From Pseudomonadota bacterium (GTDB lineage: Bacteria; Pseudomonadota; Gammaproteobacteria; Burkholderiales; Rhodocyclaceae): a stretch of 64,000 bases of DNA. How positions within the stretch are numbered: position 1 is the stretch's first letter; the number at the start of each line of letters is the position of its first letter. The stretch lies in the NCBI GenBank assembly GCA_018241725.1, contig JAFEDI010000126.1, positions 59,603 to 123,602 of the forward strand, in the 5' to 3' direction. A model generated the notes under the pieces. That model searched no databases, was not told the origin of the DNA, and worked only from the letters and a program-made list of their open reading frames with translations. The position numbers and the translations under genes were made by a program. Positions 17,122 to 28,332 of this stretch are shown in pieces.

Positions 17122-17149
17122 AACGGGCCGTCCCGAGGGGCGGCCCGTT
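17122..17149. terminator. Bidirectional hairpin terminator
   Basis: A GC-rich stem AACGGGCCG/CGGCCCGTT (17122-17130 with 17141-17149) can be extended by CCC/GGG with one bulge. It lies between the convergent ends of the unrecognised gene (17105) and gatB (17178). The T-run is short on both strands, so efficiency is uncertain. Confidence 0.7.
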
Positions 17150-17177
17150 GCGTTTCTTGCAGGCTGGCGACTGAGGT

Positions 17178-18638
17178 TCAGCCGAGCTTCTTCTTGAGCA
17201 GTTCGTTCACCTGGGCCGGGTTGGCCTTGCCCTTGGAGGCTTTCATGCACTGGCCGACCAGTGCGTTGAAGGCCTTTTCCTTGCCGGAACGGAATTCCTC
17301 GACGGACTTCTGGTTGGCGGCCAGCACTTCATCGATGATCGCCTCGATGGCGCCCGTGTCGGTGACCTGCTTGAGGCCCTGGGCTTCGATGATGGCGTCG
17401 GCGGAGTCGCCTTCCTTGTTCCACAGCGCCTCGAAGACTTTCTTGGCGATGGCATTGGAAATGGTGTTGTCGGCAATGCGCTGGACCAAGCCGGCCAGTT
17501 GCACTGCGCTGACGGGGCTGGCGGTGATGTCCAGCTCGGCCTTGTTGAGGCGGCCGGCAAGCTCGCCCATGACCCAGTTGGCGCAGGTCTTGGCGTTGGC
17601 GGCGCCGGCAGCGGCGACGGTGTCGAGGTAGAACTGCGCGACTTCGCGGCTGGCGGTGAGGGTGGTGGCGTCGTAGGCGGACAGGCCGTATTCACCCTGG
17701 AAGCGGGCCGACAGGGCCTCCGGCAGTTCGGGCAGCTCGCCCTTCACGCGCTCGATCCACTCGCTGGAGATCACCAGCGGCAGCAGGTCGGGGTCGGGGA
17801 AGTAGCGGTAGTCGTGGGCGTCTTCCTTGCTGCGCATGGCGCGGGTTTCGCCAGTATCCGCGTCGAACAGCACGGTGGCCTGCTGGACCTTGCCGCCGTC
17901 TTCGATGAGATCGATCTGCCACTGGATCTCGTAGTCGATGGCCTGCTGCAGGAAGCGGAAGCTGTTGAGGTTCTTGATCTCGCGGCGGGTGCCGAACTCG
18001 GCCTGGCCGCGGGGGCGCACGGAGACGTTGGCGTCGCAGCGGAAGGAGCCTTCCTGCATGTTGCCGTCGCAGATGTCGATCCAGCGCACCAGCGCGTGCA
18101 GGGCTTTGGCGTAGGCGACGGCTTCGGCCGACGAACGCATGTCGGGCTCGGAGACGATCTCGAGCAGCGGCGTGCCGGCGCGGTTGAGGTCGATGCCGGT
18201 CATGCCGTGGAAGTCTTCGTGCAGGCTCTTGCCGGCGTCTTCCTCCAGGTGGGCGCGGGTCAGGTTGACGACCTTCTCGTAGGCGCCGCCCTTGCCATCC
18301 GGCACCTGCAGGGTGATCTGGCCGCCCTGGACCACCGGCAGCTCGTACTGGCTGATCTGGTAGCCCTTGGGGAGATCCGGGTAGAAGTAGTTCTTGCGGG
18401 CGAAGACGCTCTTCGGCGCGACGGTGGCGCCGATGGCCAGGCCGAAGCGGATGGCCCGCTCGACGGCGCCCTTGTTGAGCACCGGCAGCACGCCGGGCAG
18501 CGCGATGTCCACCGCACAGGCCTGTGCATTGGGTTCGGCTCCGAAGGCGGTGCTGGCGCCGGAGAAGATCTTGGACTGCGTGTTGAGCTGGGTGTGGATT
18601 TCCAGCCCGATGACGACTTCCCAGTCGGTTCTGCTCAT
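17178..18638 (-). CDS. gatB: Aspartyl/glutamyl-tRNA amidotransferase subunit B
   Basis: A 486-residue GatB, full length. It opens with [20 protein letters not shown], the GatB signature, and has the zinc/AdT core region with [15 protein letters not shown] and [10 protein letters not shown] blocks. A C-terminal YqeY-like tail domain ends in NELLKKKLG. Subunit B binds misacylated Glu-tRNA(Gln)/Asp-tRNA(Asn), phosphorylates the acyl group and receives ammonia from GatA. It is the last gene of the gatC-gatA-lipoprotein-gatB operon, 26 bp after the intervening lipoprotein gene. The hairpin at 17122-17149 probably ends this transcript. Confidence 0.97.
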   Translation of the reverse strand: MSRTDWEVVIGLEIHTQLNTQSKIFSGASTAFGAEPNAQACAVDIALPGVLPVLNKGAVERAIRFGLAIGATVAPKSVFARKNYFYPDLPKGYQISQYELPVVQGGQITLQVPDGKGGAYEKVVNLTRAHLEEDAGKSLHEDFHGMTGIDLNRAGTPLLEIVSEPDMRSSAEAVAYAKALHALVRWIDICDGNMQEGSFRCDANVSVRPRGQAEFGTRREIKNLNSFRFLQQAIDYEIQWQIDLIEDGGKVQQATVLFDADTGETRAMRSKEDAHDYRYFPDPDLLPLVISSEWIERVKGELPELPEALSARFQGEYGLSAYDATTLTASREVAQFYLDTVAAAGAANAKTCANWVMGELAGRLNKAELDITASPVSAVQLAGLVQRIADNTISNAIAKKVFEALWNKEGDSADAIIEAQGLKQVTDTGAIEAIIDEVLAANQKSVEEFRSGKEKAFNALVGQCMKASKGKANPAQVNELLKKKLG

Positions 18639-18664
18639 GTTTGCTCTCTAGATTTCTTGGTCGT

Positions 18665-19183
18665 TCAGTCGCACTTGCCGGTGTTCTTGTCGATCAGCAG
18701 CGGCCACACGTAGTCATGGGCGCTGGACGGGGAACACATGGAGTGGCAGCTGGCGAAGGCGACGGTGATCTGTTCGCCCTGTTCCCACAGCCGCACGCGG
18801 CAGTCGCGGGGGCCTTCCAGTTCGACGGACGGTAGGGCCTGGGTTTGATGGAAATTGGCCAGATCGTAACGGCAGGTGCCGCGCTTGGGCATCGTCAGCT
18901 CGACGCTTAGGGCCCGCACCTTGGAGTTGAGCACGTCTACGGTGGCCTTGCCGGAGTTGCCGGTTTCATCACGGAAGCGGCATTCGGTGGCAACCGTGAA
19001 GGTGCGCAGCGGCATCGGCTTGAGGCGGCCCGACGGGGCTGCCAGAACCTCGGACGGCTGCTGTTCGGCCGCCGGGGCTGACGGCGCCGTCGAGGGGCGC
19101 GGTGCGACCACGCTACAGCCGGCCAGCACGGCCACGGCCAGGCCGGCGGCGATACGGGCGGTGGAGGCGCGTAGGGCGGTCAT
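18665..19183 (-). CDS. Putative lipoprotein encoded between gatA and gatB
   Basis: A 172-residue protein starting MTALRASTARIAAGLAVAVL with lipobox LAGC (Cys at about 23), so probably lipid-anchored. A proline/alanine-rich linker follows (PSTAPSAPAAEQQPSE), then a globular domain with six cysteines, including ATECRFRDETGNSG, GTCRYDL, GPRDCRVRLWEQGEQ and FASCHSMCSPSS. The even number of cysteines suggests disulfides in the periplasm. I do not recognise the family. It sits 11 bp after gatA and 26 bp before gatB, in the same orientation, so it is co-transcribed with translation-factor genes although its product should be in the envelope. The longer reading frame covering it overlaps gatA and is a shadow. 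Confidence 0.75.
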   Translation of the reverse strand: MTALRASTARIAAGLAVAVLAGCSVVAPRPSTAPSAPAAEQQPSEVLAAPSGRLKPMPLRTFTVATECRFRDETGNSGKATVDVLNSKVRALSVELTMPKRGTCRYDLANFHQTQALPSVELEGPRDCRVRLWEQGEQITVAFASCHSMCSPSSAHDYVWPLLIDKNTGKCD

Positions 19184-19194
19184 GCTGCGTGCCT

Positions 19195-20649
19195 TCACAG
19201 GCTGGCAGGCACCCGGGTGTGCCAGTCGGTGTGCTGCTGGTACTGGTGGGCAGTGTTCAGCAGGCGGGCCTCGCCGAAGTAGTTGCCGATCAGCTGCAGG
19301 CCCACCGGCAGGCCGCCGACGCCGAATCCGGCCGGGTGCGACAGGCCGGGCAGGCCAGCGAGGTTCACCGCGATGGTGTAGATGTCCGACAGGTACATCT
19401 GGACCGGGTCGTCGCTCTTCTCGCCGATACCGAAGGCCACCGTCGGGCTCACCGGGCCGGCGATCACGTCGCACTGCTGGAAGGCGGCGGCGAAGTCGTT
19501 GGCGATCAGGCGGCGCAGCTTCTGGGCCTTGATGTAGTAGGCGTCGTAGTAGCCGTGGGACAGCACGTAGGTGCCGACCAGGATGCGCCGCTTTACCTCG
19601 CCGCCGAAGCCTTCGGCGCGGCTCTTGCAGTACATGTCGTTGAGGTCGCCGTAGTCGGCGGCGCGGTGGCCGTAGCGCACGCCGTCGAAGCGGGACAGGT
19701 TGGAGCTGGCCTCGGCCGGGGCGATCACGTAGTAGGCGGGGATCGCCAGGCGGGCGTTGGGCAGGCTCACCTCGACGGTGGTGGCACCGAGCTTGCGGTA
19801 TTCGGCGATGGCGGCGTCGACGGCGGCACGCACGTCGTCCGACATGCCTTCGGCGAAGAATTCCTTCGGCAGGCCGATGCGCAGGCCGGCGAGGGGTTTG
19901 GCCAGGTCGCGGCCGAAGTCTTCGGCGCCCTGTTCGAGGCTGGTGGAGTCGCGCGGGTCGTGGCCGGCCATGGAGGACAGCAGCACGGCGCAGTCCTCGG
20001 CGCTGTAGCCGAAGGCGCCGCCCTGATCCAGCGACGAGGCGTAGGCGATCATGCCGTAGCGGGACACGCGGCCGTAGGTCGGCTTGATGCCGGTGATGCC
20101 GCACAGGGAGGCCGGCTGGCGGATCGAGCCGCCGGTGTCGGTGCCGGTGGCGATCGGCACCATGCGCGCCGCGACTGCCGCGGCAGAGCCGCCGGACGAG
20201 CCGCCGGGCACCTTGTCGGTGTTCCAGGGGTTGCGGGTCGGGCCGAAGTGGGAGTTCTCGTTGGAGGAGCCCATCGCGAACTCGTCCATGTTGGTCTTGC
20301 CGACCATCACCGCGCCGGCGGCCTTCAGCAGGCTGACCACGTGGGCGTTGTAGGGGCTGACGAAGTTGGACAGCATCTTCGAGCCGCAGGTGGTGAGCAC
20401 CCCTTCGGTACAGAAGACGTCCTTGTGGGCCAGTGGGATGCCGGTCAGCGGGCCGGCGCTGCCGGCGGCCAGGCGTTCGTCGGCGGCCTTGGCGGCAGCC
20501 AGCGCGCCGTCCCGGTCGATGGTGACGAAGGCGTTGATGCGGGCGTTGCCGGCTTCGATGCGGGAGAGGCTCTCGGTGGCGAGTTCTACGGCGGAGACCT
20601 TCTTGTCGCGGAGGGCCGCGGCGATGTCCTTGAGGCTGGATTCGATCAT
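19195..20649 (-). CDS. gatA: Aspartyl/glutamyl-tRNA amidotransferase subunit A
   Basis: This 484-residue GatA is full length. The amidase-signature Ser-cisSer-Lys triad is present: the Lys in [11 protein letters not shown] (about 75-85) and the Gly/Ser-rich [13 protein letters not shown] block (about 150-163), followed by [13 protein letters not shown] (about 170-182). It hydrolyses glutamine to supply ammonia for amidation of Glu-tRNA(Gln) or Asp-tRNA(Asn). It lies 75 bp after gatC and 11 bp before the lipoprotein gene in the gat operon. Nothing in the sequence is unusual. Confidence 0.97.
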   Translation of the reverse strand: MIESSLKDIAAALRDKKVSAVELATESLSRIEAGNARINAFVTIDRDGALAAAKAADERLAAGSAGPLTGIPLAHKDVFCTEGVLTTCGSKMLSNFVSPYNAHVVSLLKAAGAVMVGKTNMDEFAMGSSNENSHFGPTRNPWNTDKVPGGSSGGSAAAVAARMVPIATGTDTGGSIRQPASLCGITGIKPTYGRVSRYGMIAYASSLDQGGAFGYSAEDCAVLLSSMAGHDPRDSTSLEQGAEDFGRDLAKPLAGLRIGLPKEFFAEGMSDDVRAAVDAAIAEYRKLGATTVEVSLPNARLAIPAYYVIAPAEASSNLSRFDGVRYGHRAADYGDLNDMYCKSRAEGFGGEVKRRILVGTYVLSHGYYDAYYIKAQKLRRLIANDFAAAFQQCDVIAGPVSPTVAFGIGEKSDDPVQMYLSDIYTIAVNLAGLPGLSHPAGFGVGGLPVGLQLIGNYFGEARLLNTAHQYQQHTDWHTRVPASL

Positions 20650-20724
20650 GGTGCGTGGGGCTGCGGTTTGAGCGGTGCTGGGGCGCCGGCCGGGCCGGCG
20701 GCGGTCAGAGTCCGGTGGCGGGCC

Positions 20725-22166
<1,442 letters not shown>

Positions 22167-22277
22167 GCGTCGGCGACGATCGGGGCGCCCGCGGTGAACG
22201 CTTCGTTCATCCGCGTGCGCCGGCGACCCGGGCCGGTCCCGGGCGCGGTCGTTGCATGATCGCAAGCGAACTGCCCC

Positions 22278-23186
22278 ATGGTCGGTCATTCGCCTCCTCC
22301 TTTCTTCAAACGCGGGCCTGCGCCGCTGGCCAAGCTCGTGTTCTTCGTGCTCGTCTCGCTGGGGCTGCTGGTCAGCGACCTCAACCTGCGTTACCTGGAC
22401 GCCTTCCGTCGGGGGCTGTCGGTGCTGGCCTATCCGATGCAGATGGCGGCGGCCACTCCGGCGGATTTCGTGCGCAATGCGTCGGACTACTTCGCGTCGC
22501 TGGTGCGCCTGCAGATCGAGAACAAGGAGCTCAAGCGCCAGCAGTTGCAGGGCGCCGAGCGTCTGTTGCGCCTGGATCAGATCGAGCAGGAGAACCGCCA
22601 CCTGCGTGAGTTGCTGGAGGTGCGTGCACGCCAGAAGGTCAATACGGTCGTCGCCGAGATCATGTACACCGCCAAGGACCCGTTCTCCCGCAAGGTGATC
22701 CTCGACAAGGGTACCCAGGCCGGCATCGAGGCCGGGCAGGCGGTGGTGGACAACGTCGGCGTGGTGGGCCAGATCACCCGTGTCTTCCCGATGCAGTCTG
22801 AACTGACGCTGCTCACCGACAAGGATCAGGCGATTCCGGTGATGATTGTCCGTAGCGGTTTGCGGGCGGTGCTGTTCGGTTCGGGCAACGGTCTGATGGA
22901 ATTGCGCTACCTGGCGGCCAATGCCGACGTGCAACCCGGCGACAAGGTGGTGACCTCGGGTCTCGACGGCGTCTTCCAGTCGGGGCTGCCGGTGGCGACG
23001 GTAGCGCGCGTGGAGCGCGACCAGGCCCAGGCCTTTGCGCGTATTCCATGCCTCCCGGCAGCGGGCGTCGAGCAGTTCAGCCACGTGCTGGTGCTCGGCC
23101 AGCGGCCCAACGTGCTGCCGCGGCCGCCCGAGCCGGAAGTCATCAACAAGGGCAAGGGGCGCAAGTCCCGCGCGGTGAAGGACTAG
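22278..23186 (+). CDS. mreC: Rod-shape-determining protein MreC
   Basis: A 302-residue bitopic protein. A short cytoplasmic tail (PPPFFKRGPAPLAK) is followed by one membrane helix (about 21-38), a periplasmic coiled coil (about 70-110, IENKELKRQQLQGAERLLRL), and the double beta-barrel MreC domain with KVILDKGTQAGIEAGQAVVD and TLLTDKDQAIPVMI. The C-terminal tail is basic (NKGKGRKSRAVKD). MreC links MreB to PBP2/RodA. It lies 111 bp after mreB and three bases before mreD. Confidence 0.95.
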   Translation: MVGHSPPPFFKRGPAPLAKLVFFVLVSLGLLVSDLNLRYLDAFRRGLSVLAYPMQMAAATPADFVRNASDYFASLVRLQIENKELKRQQLQGAERLLRLDQIEQENRHLRELLEVRARQKVNTVVAEIMYTAKDPFSRKVILDKGTQAGIEAGQAVVDNVGVVGQITRVFPMQSELTLLTDKDQAIPVMIVRSGLRAVLFGSGNGLMELRYLAANADVQPGDKVVTSGLDGVFQSGLPVATVARVERDQAQAFARIPCLPAAGVEQFSHVLVLGQRPNVLPRPPEPEVINKGKGRKSRAVKD

Positions 23187-23189
23187 GCG

Positions 23190-23711
23190 ATGCAACCGAC
23201 CAACCGTTCGAGCCGGATCCTGCTGCCGGTGAAAATGTGGTTCGTCTATACGACACTCTTCTTCGCGCTGTTCCTCAACTACATTCCCACCGGCCATCTG
23301 CCCGCGGTGCCGGACTTCGTGGCCCTGGTGCTGGCTTTCTGGTGCGTCCGCGAGCCGCTCAAGATCGGCATCGGGGCGGGTTTCGTGTTTGGCCTGCTGA
23401 CCGACATCGGCGTCGGCGCGGCGTTGGGCCAGCATGCCTTCGCCTACGTGCTGCTGGCCTATGCGGCCAATGAGCTGGCCCGTCGGGTGATGTGGTTCAC
23501 GCCGGTGGAGCAGGCCTTGCACGTGTTGCCGCTACTGTTCCTGACCCAGGTCGTGATGGTCATTGTGCGCCTGCTGGCGGGCGCCGAGTTCCCGGGCTGG
23601 TGGATGTTCTTCGGCAGCTTCGTTGGCGCGGCGCTGTGGATCCCGCTGCATTACGTGCTGCTGCTGCCCCAGTACCGGCCGGTCGAGCGGGACGAGAACC
23701 GGCCGATCTAG
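23190..23711 (+). CDS. mreD: Rod-shape-determining protein MreD
   Basis: This 173-residue integral membrane protein has about five helices and the MreD pattern: LPDFVALVLAFWCVREPLKI-type second/third helices, then GAGFVFGLLTDIGVGAALGQ with the GLxxD motif. It is part of the elongasome and of normal length. It starts three bases after the mreC stop and ends 15 bases before mrdA, so it is within a tightly packed operon. Confidence 0.93.
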   Translation: MQPTNRSSRILLPVKMWFVYTTLFFALFLNYIPTGHLPAVPDFVALVLAFWCVREPLKIGIGAGFVFGLLTDIGVGAALGQHAFAYVLLAYAANELARRVMWFTPVEQALHVLPLLFLTQVVMVIVRLLAGAEFPGWWMFFGSFVGAALWIPLHYVLLLPQYRPVERDENRPI

Positions 23712-23726
23712 CGCCGGCGGCATGTC

Positions 23727-25631
23727 ATGAGCGGTATTCGTACTCCCGAGCAGGAACTGGCCCGTTTCCGCAGCCGTCTGGCGGTGGCCGGCGTCGTGGC
23801 GGTCGTATGCTTTGCGTTGCTGGCGGTGCGCTTCTTCTACCTGCAGGTGATCCGCTACGACTACTACTCCACGCGGGCCGAAGACAATCGGATTTCCCTG
23901 GTGCCGGTGGTGCCGAACCGCGGGTTGATCCTCGATCGCAATGGCACGGTGCTGGCCCGCAACTACTCGGCCTACACACTGGAGATCACGCCGTCCAAGG
24001 TGGCGGACCTGGATGCGACCATCGAGGCGCTCTCCAAGCTGGTGGACATCCAGCCGAAGGACCGCCGGCGTCTCAAGAAGCTGATGGACGAAAGCAAGAG
24101 CTTCGAGTCGCTGCCGATCCGCAACCGCCTGTCGGACGAGGAGGTAGCCCGCTTCATCGCCCAGCGCTACCGTTTCCCGGGCGTCGAGCTGAAGGCCCGT
24201 CTGTTCCGCGATTATCCGATGGGTAGCCTGGGTGCCCACCTGGTCGGCTACATCGGCCGCATCAACGATCGCGATCTGGAACGCATCGAGGAGAACGATG
24301 ATTCGGCCAACTACCGTGGCACCGACCACATGGGCAAGGCCGGCCTGGAGAAGAGCTACGAGCGGGAGTTGCATGGCACGACCGGCTTCGAGGAGGTCGA
24401 GGTGGATTCCGGTGGGCGCGCAGTGCGGGGCTTGCGGCGGACCAATGCGACGCCGGGCAACAACCTGATCCTGACCGTTGACCTGAAGCTGCAGGAGGTG
24501 GTCGAGAAGGCCTTCGGCAACCGGCGCGGAGCCCTGGTTGCCATCGAGCCGGGTACCGGCGGCATCCTGGCGCTGGTGTCGGTGCCGACTTTTGACCCCA
24601 ACCTGTTTGTGGATGGCATCGGGGCTCAGGACTGGGATGAGCTGAACAACTCGCCCGATCATCCGCTGGTCAACCGGGCGCTCAATGGCGCCTATCCGCC
24701 GGGCTCGACTTTCAAGCCTTTCCTTGCATTGGCGGCGTTGATGAGCGGCAAGCGCACGCCGGGCCAGGCAATCGCCGATCCGGGGTTCTACGATTTCGGT
24801 GGCCACCATTTCCGCGACGACAAGCCGGGTGGTCACGGCATGGTGGACATGTACCGCTCCATCGTACAGTCCTGCGACACCTACTATTACCGCCTGGCCA
24901 ACGACATGGGCATCGACCTGATCGCGTCGATCATGGGTCAGTTCGGTTTCGGTAGCCGCACCGGCATCGACATCGAAGGCGAGAGCACTGGCGTGCTGCC
25001 GTCGCCGGAATGGAAGCGCAAGCGCTTCAAGCGGCCGGAGCAGCAGAAGTGGTTCGGTGGCGAGACGATCTCCATCGGCATCGGCCAGGGCTACAACGCC
25101 TACACGCCGCTACAACTGGCCCATGCCACCGCCACGTTGGCGGCGGGTGGCGTGATGTACAAGCCGCACCTGGTCAAGTACATCGAAAGCGCGAAGGATG
25201 GTTCCCGCCGCGCCATCGAGCCGGAGCCGGTCAAGACCATCCCGATCAAACCGGAGCATCTGGAGACGATCCGGCGGGCGATGGTGGGCGTGAACAAGGA
25301 GGGGACCGGTGCGCGGGCCTTCGCCGGCGCCCCTTATCTGGCCGCGGGCAAGACCGGCACGGCCCAGGTGTTTTCGCTGAAGGGCGGCAAGTATTCGGCG
25401 AAGATCAATGAGCGCCTGCGGGACCATGCGCTGTTCATTGCCTTTGCACCGGCTGACAAACCGACCATCGCACTGGCGGTGCTGGTGGAGAACGGCGGCT
25501 TTGGAGCCCAGTCGGCGGCCCCGATCGCCCGTGCGGTAATGGATTACTACCTGCTTGGCAAGCTGCCGGCCGGAATGGCGGCGGAGGATCCTGCGGCGGA
25601 AGGTTCGACGGGGGATAGCGGCGGTGACTGA
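23727..25631 (+). CDS. mrdA: Penicillin-binding protein 2, peptidoglycan transpeptidase
   Basis: A 634-residue class B PBP2 with an N-terminal membrane anchor (about 18-42). A pedestal domain contains the LILDRNGTVLARNYSAYTLE block. The transpeptidase domain carries SxxK in GSTFKP, SxD/N in QSCDTYYY and KTG in GKTGTAQVF. It cross-links peptidoglycan during elongation, together with RodA. Its stop overlaps the GTG start of rodA by 8 bp (25624-25631), implying coupled translation of the two enzymes that work as a complex. A Gly/Ser-rich tail ends the protein. Confidence 0.96.
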   Translation: MSGIRTPEQELARFRSRLAVAGVVAVVCFALLAVRFFYLQVIRYDYYSTRAEDNRISLVPVVPNRGLILDRNGTVLARNYSAYTLEITPSKVADLDATIEALSKLVDIQPKDRRRLKKLMDESKSFESLPIRNRLSDEEVARFIAQRYRFPGVELKARLFRDYPMGSLGAHLVGYIGRINDRDLERIEENDDSANYRGTDHMGKAGLEKSYERELHGTTGFEEVEVDSGGRAVRGLRRTNATPGNNLILTVDLKLQEVVEKAFGNRRGALVAIEPGTGGILALVSVPTFDPNLFVDGIGAQDWDELNNSPDHPLVNRALNGAYPPGSTFKPFLALAALMSGKRTPGQAIADPGFYDFGGHHFRDDKPGGHGMVDMYRSIVQSCDTYYYRLANDMGIDLIASIMGQFGFGSRTGIDIEGESTGVLPSPEWKRKRFKRPEQQKWFGGETISIGIGQGYNAYTPLQLAHATATLAAGGVMYKPHLVKYIESAKDGSRRAIEPEPVKTIPIKPEHLETIRRAMVGVNKEGTGARAFAGAPYLAAGKTGTAQVFSLKGGKYSAKINERLRDHALFIAFAPADKPTIALAVLVENGGFGAQSAAPIARAVMDYYLLGKLPAGMAAEDPAAEGSTGDSGGD

Positions 25632-26766
25632 TTTCCGCTTCAGCTTCCGTAAGTGGCTGGCGGGAATTCTCTCGCCGCTGGATGGGCCGCTGGCCCTGAT
25701 CGTGCTGGCGATCCTGAGCTTTTCCACGGTGGTTATGGTCAGCGCGTCGCCGGATCGCCTGGATACCCTCGCGATGAATATCGGGGTGGCATTCGTGGTG
25801 ATGTGGATTGCCGCACGTATTCCGCCCCAGCGCTTGATGAGCGTGGCCTTGCCGCTGTACGTGCTGGGCGTGCTGCTGCTGATCGGGGTGGCCTTGTTCG
25901 GTGATGTGTCGAAGGGAGCGCGGCGCTGGCTGAACATCGGCGTGGCGCGCATCCAGCCGTCCGAGCTGATGAAGATCGCGATGCCGCTGATGCTGGCCTG
26001 GTATTTTCAGAGTCGGGAAGGCATGTTGCGGGTGCGGGATTTCTTCGTGGCTGCGGCGCTGCTGCTGGTGCCGGTGGGTTTGATCGCCAAGCAGCCCGAC
26101 CTGGGCACTGCGATCCTGGTGGCGGCGGCAGGCTTCTACGTGCTGTTCTTTGCTGGCCTGACCTGGCGTCTGATCCTGCCAGTGGCGCTGGTTGGCATCG
26201 TCGGTGTCGGGGCGATTGTCGCGATGGGCGATACCATCTGTCAGCCGGATGTGGTGTGGCCGGGCCTGCGGGATTATCAGAAACACCGGGTGTGCACGCT
26301 GCTCGATCCGACTTCCGACCCGCTCGGCAAGGGCTTCCACATCATCCAGTCCACCATTGCCATTGGTTCGGGCGGCGTGACGGGCAAGGGGTGGGGCAAG
26401 GGCACCCAGACACACCTGGATTTTCTGCCTGAACGTCATACGGACTTCATCTTCGCGGTGCTCACCGAGGAATTTGGACTTGCCGGCGCCCTGCTTCTTG
26501 CGGTACTTTATATCCTGTTGATCTTTCGCGGCCTCTTTATTGCCGCGGGTGCCCCGACCCTGTTCTCGCGCCTGCTTGCCGGCGCCCTGACGCTGATCTT
26601 CTTCACTTATGCGTTTGTGAACATGGGCATGGTGAGCGGAATCCTTCCCGTTGTTGGAGTTCCGCTACCCTTCGTCAGTTACGGCGGCACTGCACTCGTT
26701 ACCCTTTGTCTTGGCGTTGGCATGCTCATGAGCATACAGCGTCATCGGCGTCGGGTAGGCACCTGA
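25624..26766 (+). CDS. rodA: Peptidoglycan glycosyltransferase RodA (SEDS)
   Basis: A 380-residue SEDS-family polymerase with about ten membrane helices. It contains FGDVSKGARRWLNIGVARIQ-PSELMK (about 95-118), KQPDLGTAILVAAAGFYVLF, the GKGWGKGTQTHLDFLPERHT extracellular loop with the family's conserved Asp/Glu region, and PLPFVSYGGTAL near the C-terminus. It polymerises lipid II glycan strands as partner of PBP2. The longer ATG frame from 25555 overlaps mrdA by 77 bp. The GTG at 25624 is preferred, because it gives the usual N-terminus and an 8-bp overlap with mrdA. Confidence 0.95.
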   Translation: MTDFRFSFRKWLAGILSPLDGPLALIVLAILSFSTVVMVSASPDRLDTLAMNIGVAFVVMWIAARIPPQRLMSVALPLYVLGVLLLIGVALFGDVSKGARRWLNIGVARIQPSELMKIAMPLMLAWYFQSREGMLRVRDFFVAAALLLVPVGLIAKQPDLGTAILVAAAGFYVLFFAGLTWRLILPVALVGIVGVGAIVAMGDTICQPDVVWPGLRDYQKHRVCTLLDPTSDPLGKGFHIIQSTIAIGSGGVTGKGWGKGTQTHLDFLPERHTDFIFAVLTEEFGLAGALLLAVLYILLIFRGLFIAAGAPTLFSRLLAGALTLIFFTYAFVNMGMVSGILPVVGVPLPFVSYGGTALVTLCLGVGMLMSIQRHRRRVGT

Positions 26767-26809
26767 ACCCGCGCGCGCCGAAGCGCGTGCCCGAACAGGA
26801 AGAGCGTCC

Positions 26810-27901
26810 ATGCCCCCTGTAGCGATGTTACGTCGCGCCTGCCTTGCGCTGGCGCCCTTTGGTAGCGCTCTGCTCCTAACCGGCTGTGCCGGTCTCCCGC
26901 AACAAGGTCCGGTGGCCGAGGCCCCGGCTGCCGGGGTGCTGCATGCCCAGACCCTGCAGACAGGCCTCAGGCCGGCTCAAGTGTCGTCCTTCACGAGTGG
27001 CCGCTTGCGTTATGGAGCAGGCGAGGATGCGTCGGCCCAGTCCGACGAAAGCGGAGAGCTGATCGCCCCGGTGTATGAAGGGGGCGACTACGCGCTCGCC
27101 CGTGGCGCCGTGCTGGGGAACAATGCGGGAGCCTTCCGCGAGAGGGGGACGGCCAGCTGGTACGGCAAGGCCCTGCAGGGGCGCCGTACGTCCAGTGGTG
27201 ATCCCTATGACATGTACGCGCTGACCGGCGCCCATCCGACCCTGCCGATCCCCAGCTATGTGCGGGTGACCAATCTGGCCAACGGGCGTTCGGCGATCGT
27301 CCGCATCAATGATCGTGGCCCGGTTCATCCAGGGCGGATCATCGATCTCTCCTATGCCGCCGCGTATAAGCTCGGCTTTGCCGACCAAGGGCACGCTAGT
27401 GTAGAACTTTCCTTGGTCTTGCCCGAAGGGGTGGCGATGGTCCAGCCCCGTCGACCTGTGCCGCCGCTGGCACGCCGGAAGGCGGCTGTGCCGGCTGTCG
27501 TGCATGTGTCCCGTCCCCAGCAGGCCGCTGCGCCGACCAGTGTGGCGGCGGTTGTTCCAGCTCCCGCTGCGCCGAGGGTTGCGGCTGAGCCCGTGGTGGT
27601 GGCGACGGCGGTGCCGCAGCTTGCACAGAGTCCGGGTTATTCCAGCGTGCCGCGCCCGGAGCGTGAGGGGGTGTTCCTGCAGTTGGGGGCGTTTGCCTCG
27701 TCCGTCAATGCCGAGAACTTCAAGGGCTTCGTCGAGCATGAGCTCAAATCGCTCAAGGAGTCCGTGTCGGTGCTGGCTTCCGAGGGTAAGTACCGGCTTC
27801 AGCTGGGACCATTCGCGTCTGCGCTGGAAGCGCGGGAGATGGCCGACCGCATTGCCACAACTTTGAAGTTGAAGCCGGTCGTCAAGGGGCGGACTGATTA
27901 A
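26810..27901 (+). CDS. rlpA: Septal ring lytic transglycosylase RlpA, lipoprotein with SPOR domain
   Basis: This 363-residue outer-membrane lipoprotein has signal residues 1-25 with a LLTGC lipobox. The DPBB catalytic domain lies at about 100-200 (GTASWYGKALQGRRTSSGDP; RINDRGPVHPGRIIDLSYAA). A Pro/Ala-rich linker follows, with a C-terminal SPOR domain (about 285-355, GVFLQLGAFASSVNAENF and YRLQLGPFASALEAREMADR) that binds denuded glycan at the septum. RlpA cleaves naked glycan strands. It follows rodA by 43 bp and is the last gene of the rod-shape operon. A hairpin follows 30 bp downstream. Confidence 0.93.
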   Translation: MPPVAMLRRACLALAPFGSALLLTGCAGLPQQGPVAEAPAAGVLHAQTLQTGLRPAQVSSFTSGRLRYGAGEDASAQSDESGELIAPVYEGGDYALARGAVLGNNAGAFRERGTASWYGKALQGRRTSSGDPYDMYALTGAHPTLPIPSYVRVTNLANGRSAIVRINDRGPVHPGRIIDLSYAAAYKLGFADQGHASVELSLVLPEGVAMVQPRRPVPPLARRKAAVPAVVHVSRPQQAAAPTSVAAVVPAPAAPRVAAEPVVVATAVPQLAQSPGYSSVPRPEREGVFLQLGAFASSVNAENFKGFVEHELKSLKESVSVLASEGKYRLQLGPFASALEAREMADRIATTLKLKPVVKGRTD

Positions 27902-27930
27902 GTGTCAGCCAGTGTTCCTTCGCTGAGTGA

Positions 27931-27952
27931 CACCCTTCACATGCGAAGGGTG
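27931..27952 (+). terminator. Hairpin after rlpA
   Basis: An 8-bp stem CACCCTTC/GAAGGGTG (27931-27938 with 27945-27952, loop ACATGC) lies 30 bases after the rlpA stop. It is followed by ACTTTGCC, so there is only a weak T-run. It is a plausible end of the mre-rlpA transcript. Confidence 0.55.
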
Positions 27953-28292
27953 ACTTTGCCGGCTTCGTGTTCCGGGTGTTGCGCCTAAGCTTCAGGGCTA
28001 CGGGTCGAGTCAGTTGTTCCCTATGACTCTTCTAATTCGATGGCCCGTGCTTTCCGGACGCATGGAACTATGGCCCAACTACTTCATTACCTCCCTGCAT
28101 TACCCTGTGCCGCTGGCAACCTGAGTTCCAGCAATTCGCCGGGTGGCGGCGAGACATGCCTGGAGTTTGATCTGGAGAATATTCCGGACGAAATCGATTT
28201 GCTCGCGGTGCTTTGGGGGCACATCCGCAGCTATCATCTTCGGTTTCATCCGAGCCGCTTGCCGGGGCATTGAATTGCGTGAGCCTCCAAAT

Positions 28293-28320
28293 GAAATGGG
28301 CCGCTGATGCGGCCCATTTC
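28293..28320. terminator. 12-bp perfect hairpin, convergent terminator
   Basis: GAAATGGGCCGC (28293-28304) and GCGGCCCATTTC (28309-28320) form a perfect 12-bp stem with a TGAT loop, starting 13 bases after the stop of the minus-strand secreted-protein gene. There is no long T-run. It probably terminates the cyclase/FecR/secreted-protein transcript. Confidence 0.7.
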
Positions 28321-28332
28321 GTTGCGGGAAGA

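Larger units (their letters stand above)
27902..28332. other. 431-bp intergenic region between rlpA and the secreted four-Cys gene
   Basis: This stretch holds the rlpA hairpin (27931-27952), a 77-codon open frame at 28040-28273 that I do not accept as a gene, and a near-perfect hairpin at 28293-28320. No RNA gene or mobile-element remnant is seen. Confidence 0.5.

Noticed and set aside
18665-20104. 479-codon minus-strand frame across gatA
   Set aside because: Its N-terminal 307 codons overlap gatA in another phase and have Arg-rich shadow composition; only the C-terminal 172 residues form the lipoprotein.
28040-28273. 77-codon open frame in the rlpA to secreted-protein gap
   Set aside because: It has no ribosome binding site, unconvincing composition and no recognisable domain, and the intergenic stretch is better explained by the two hairpins.
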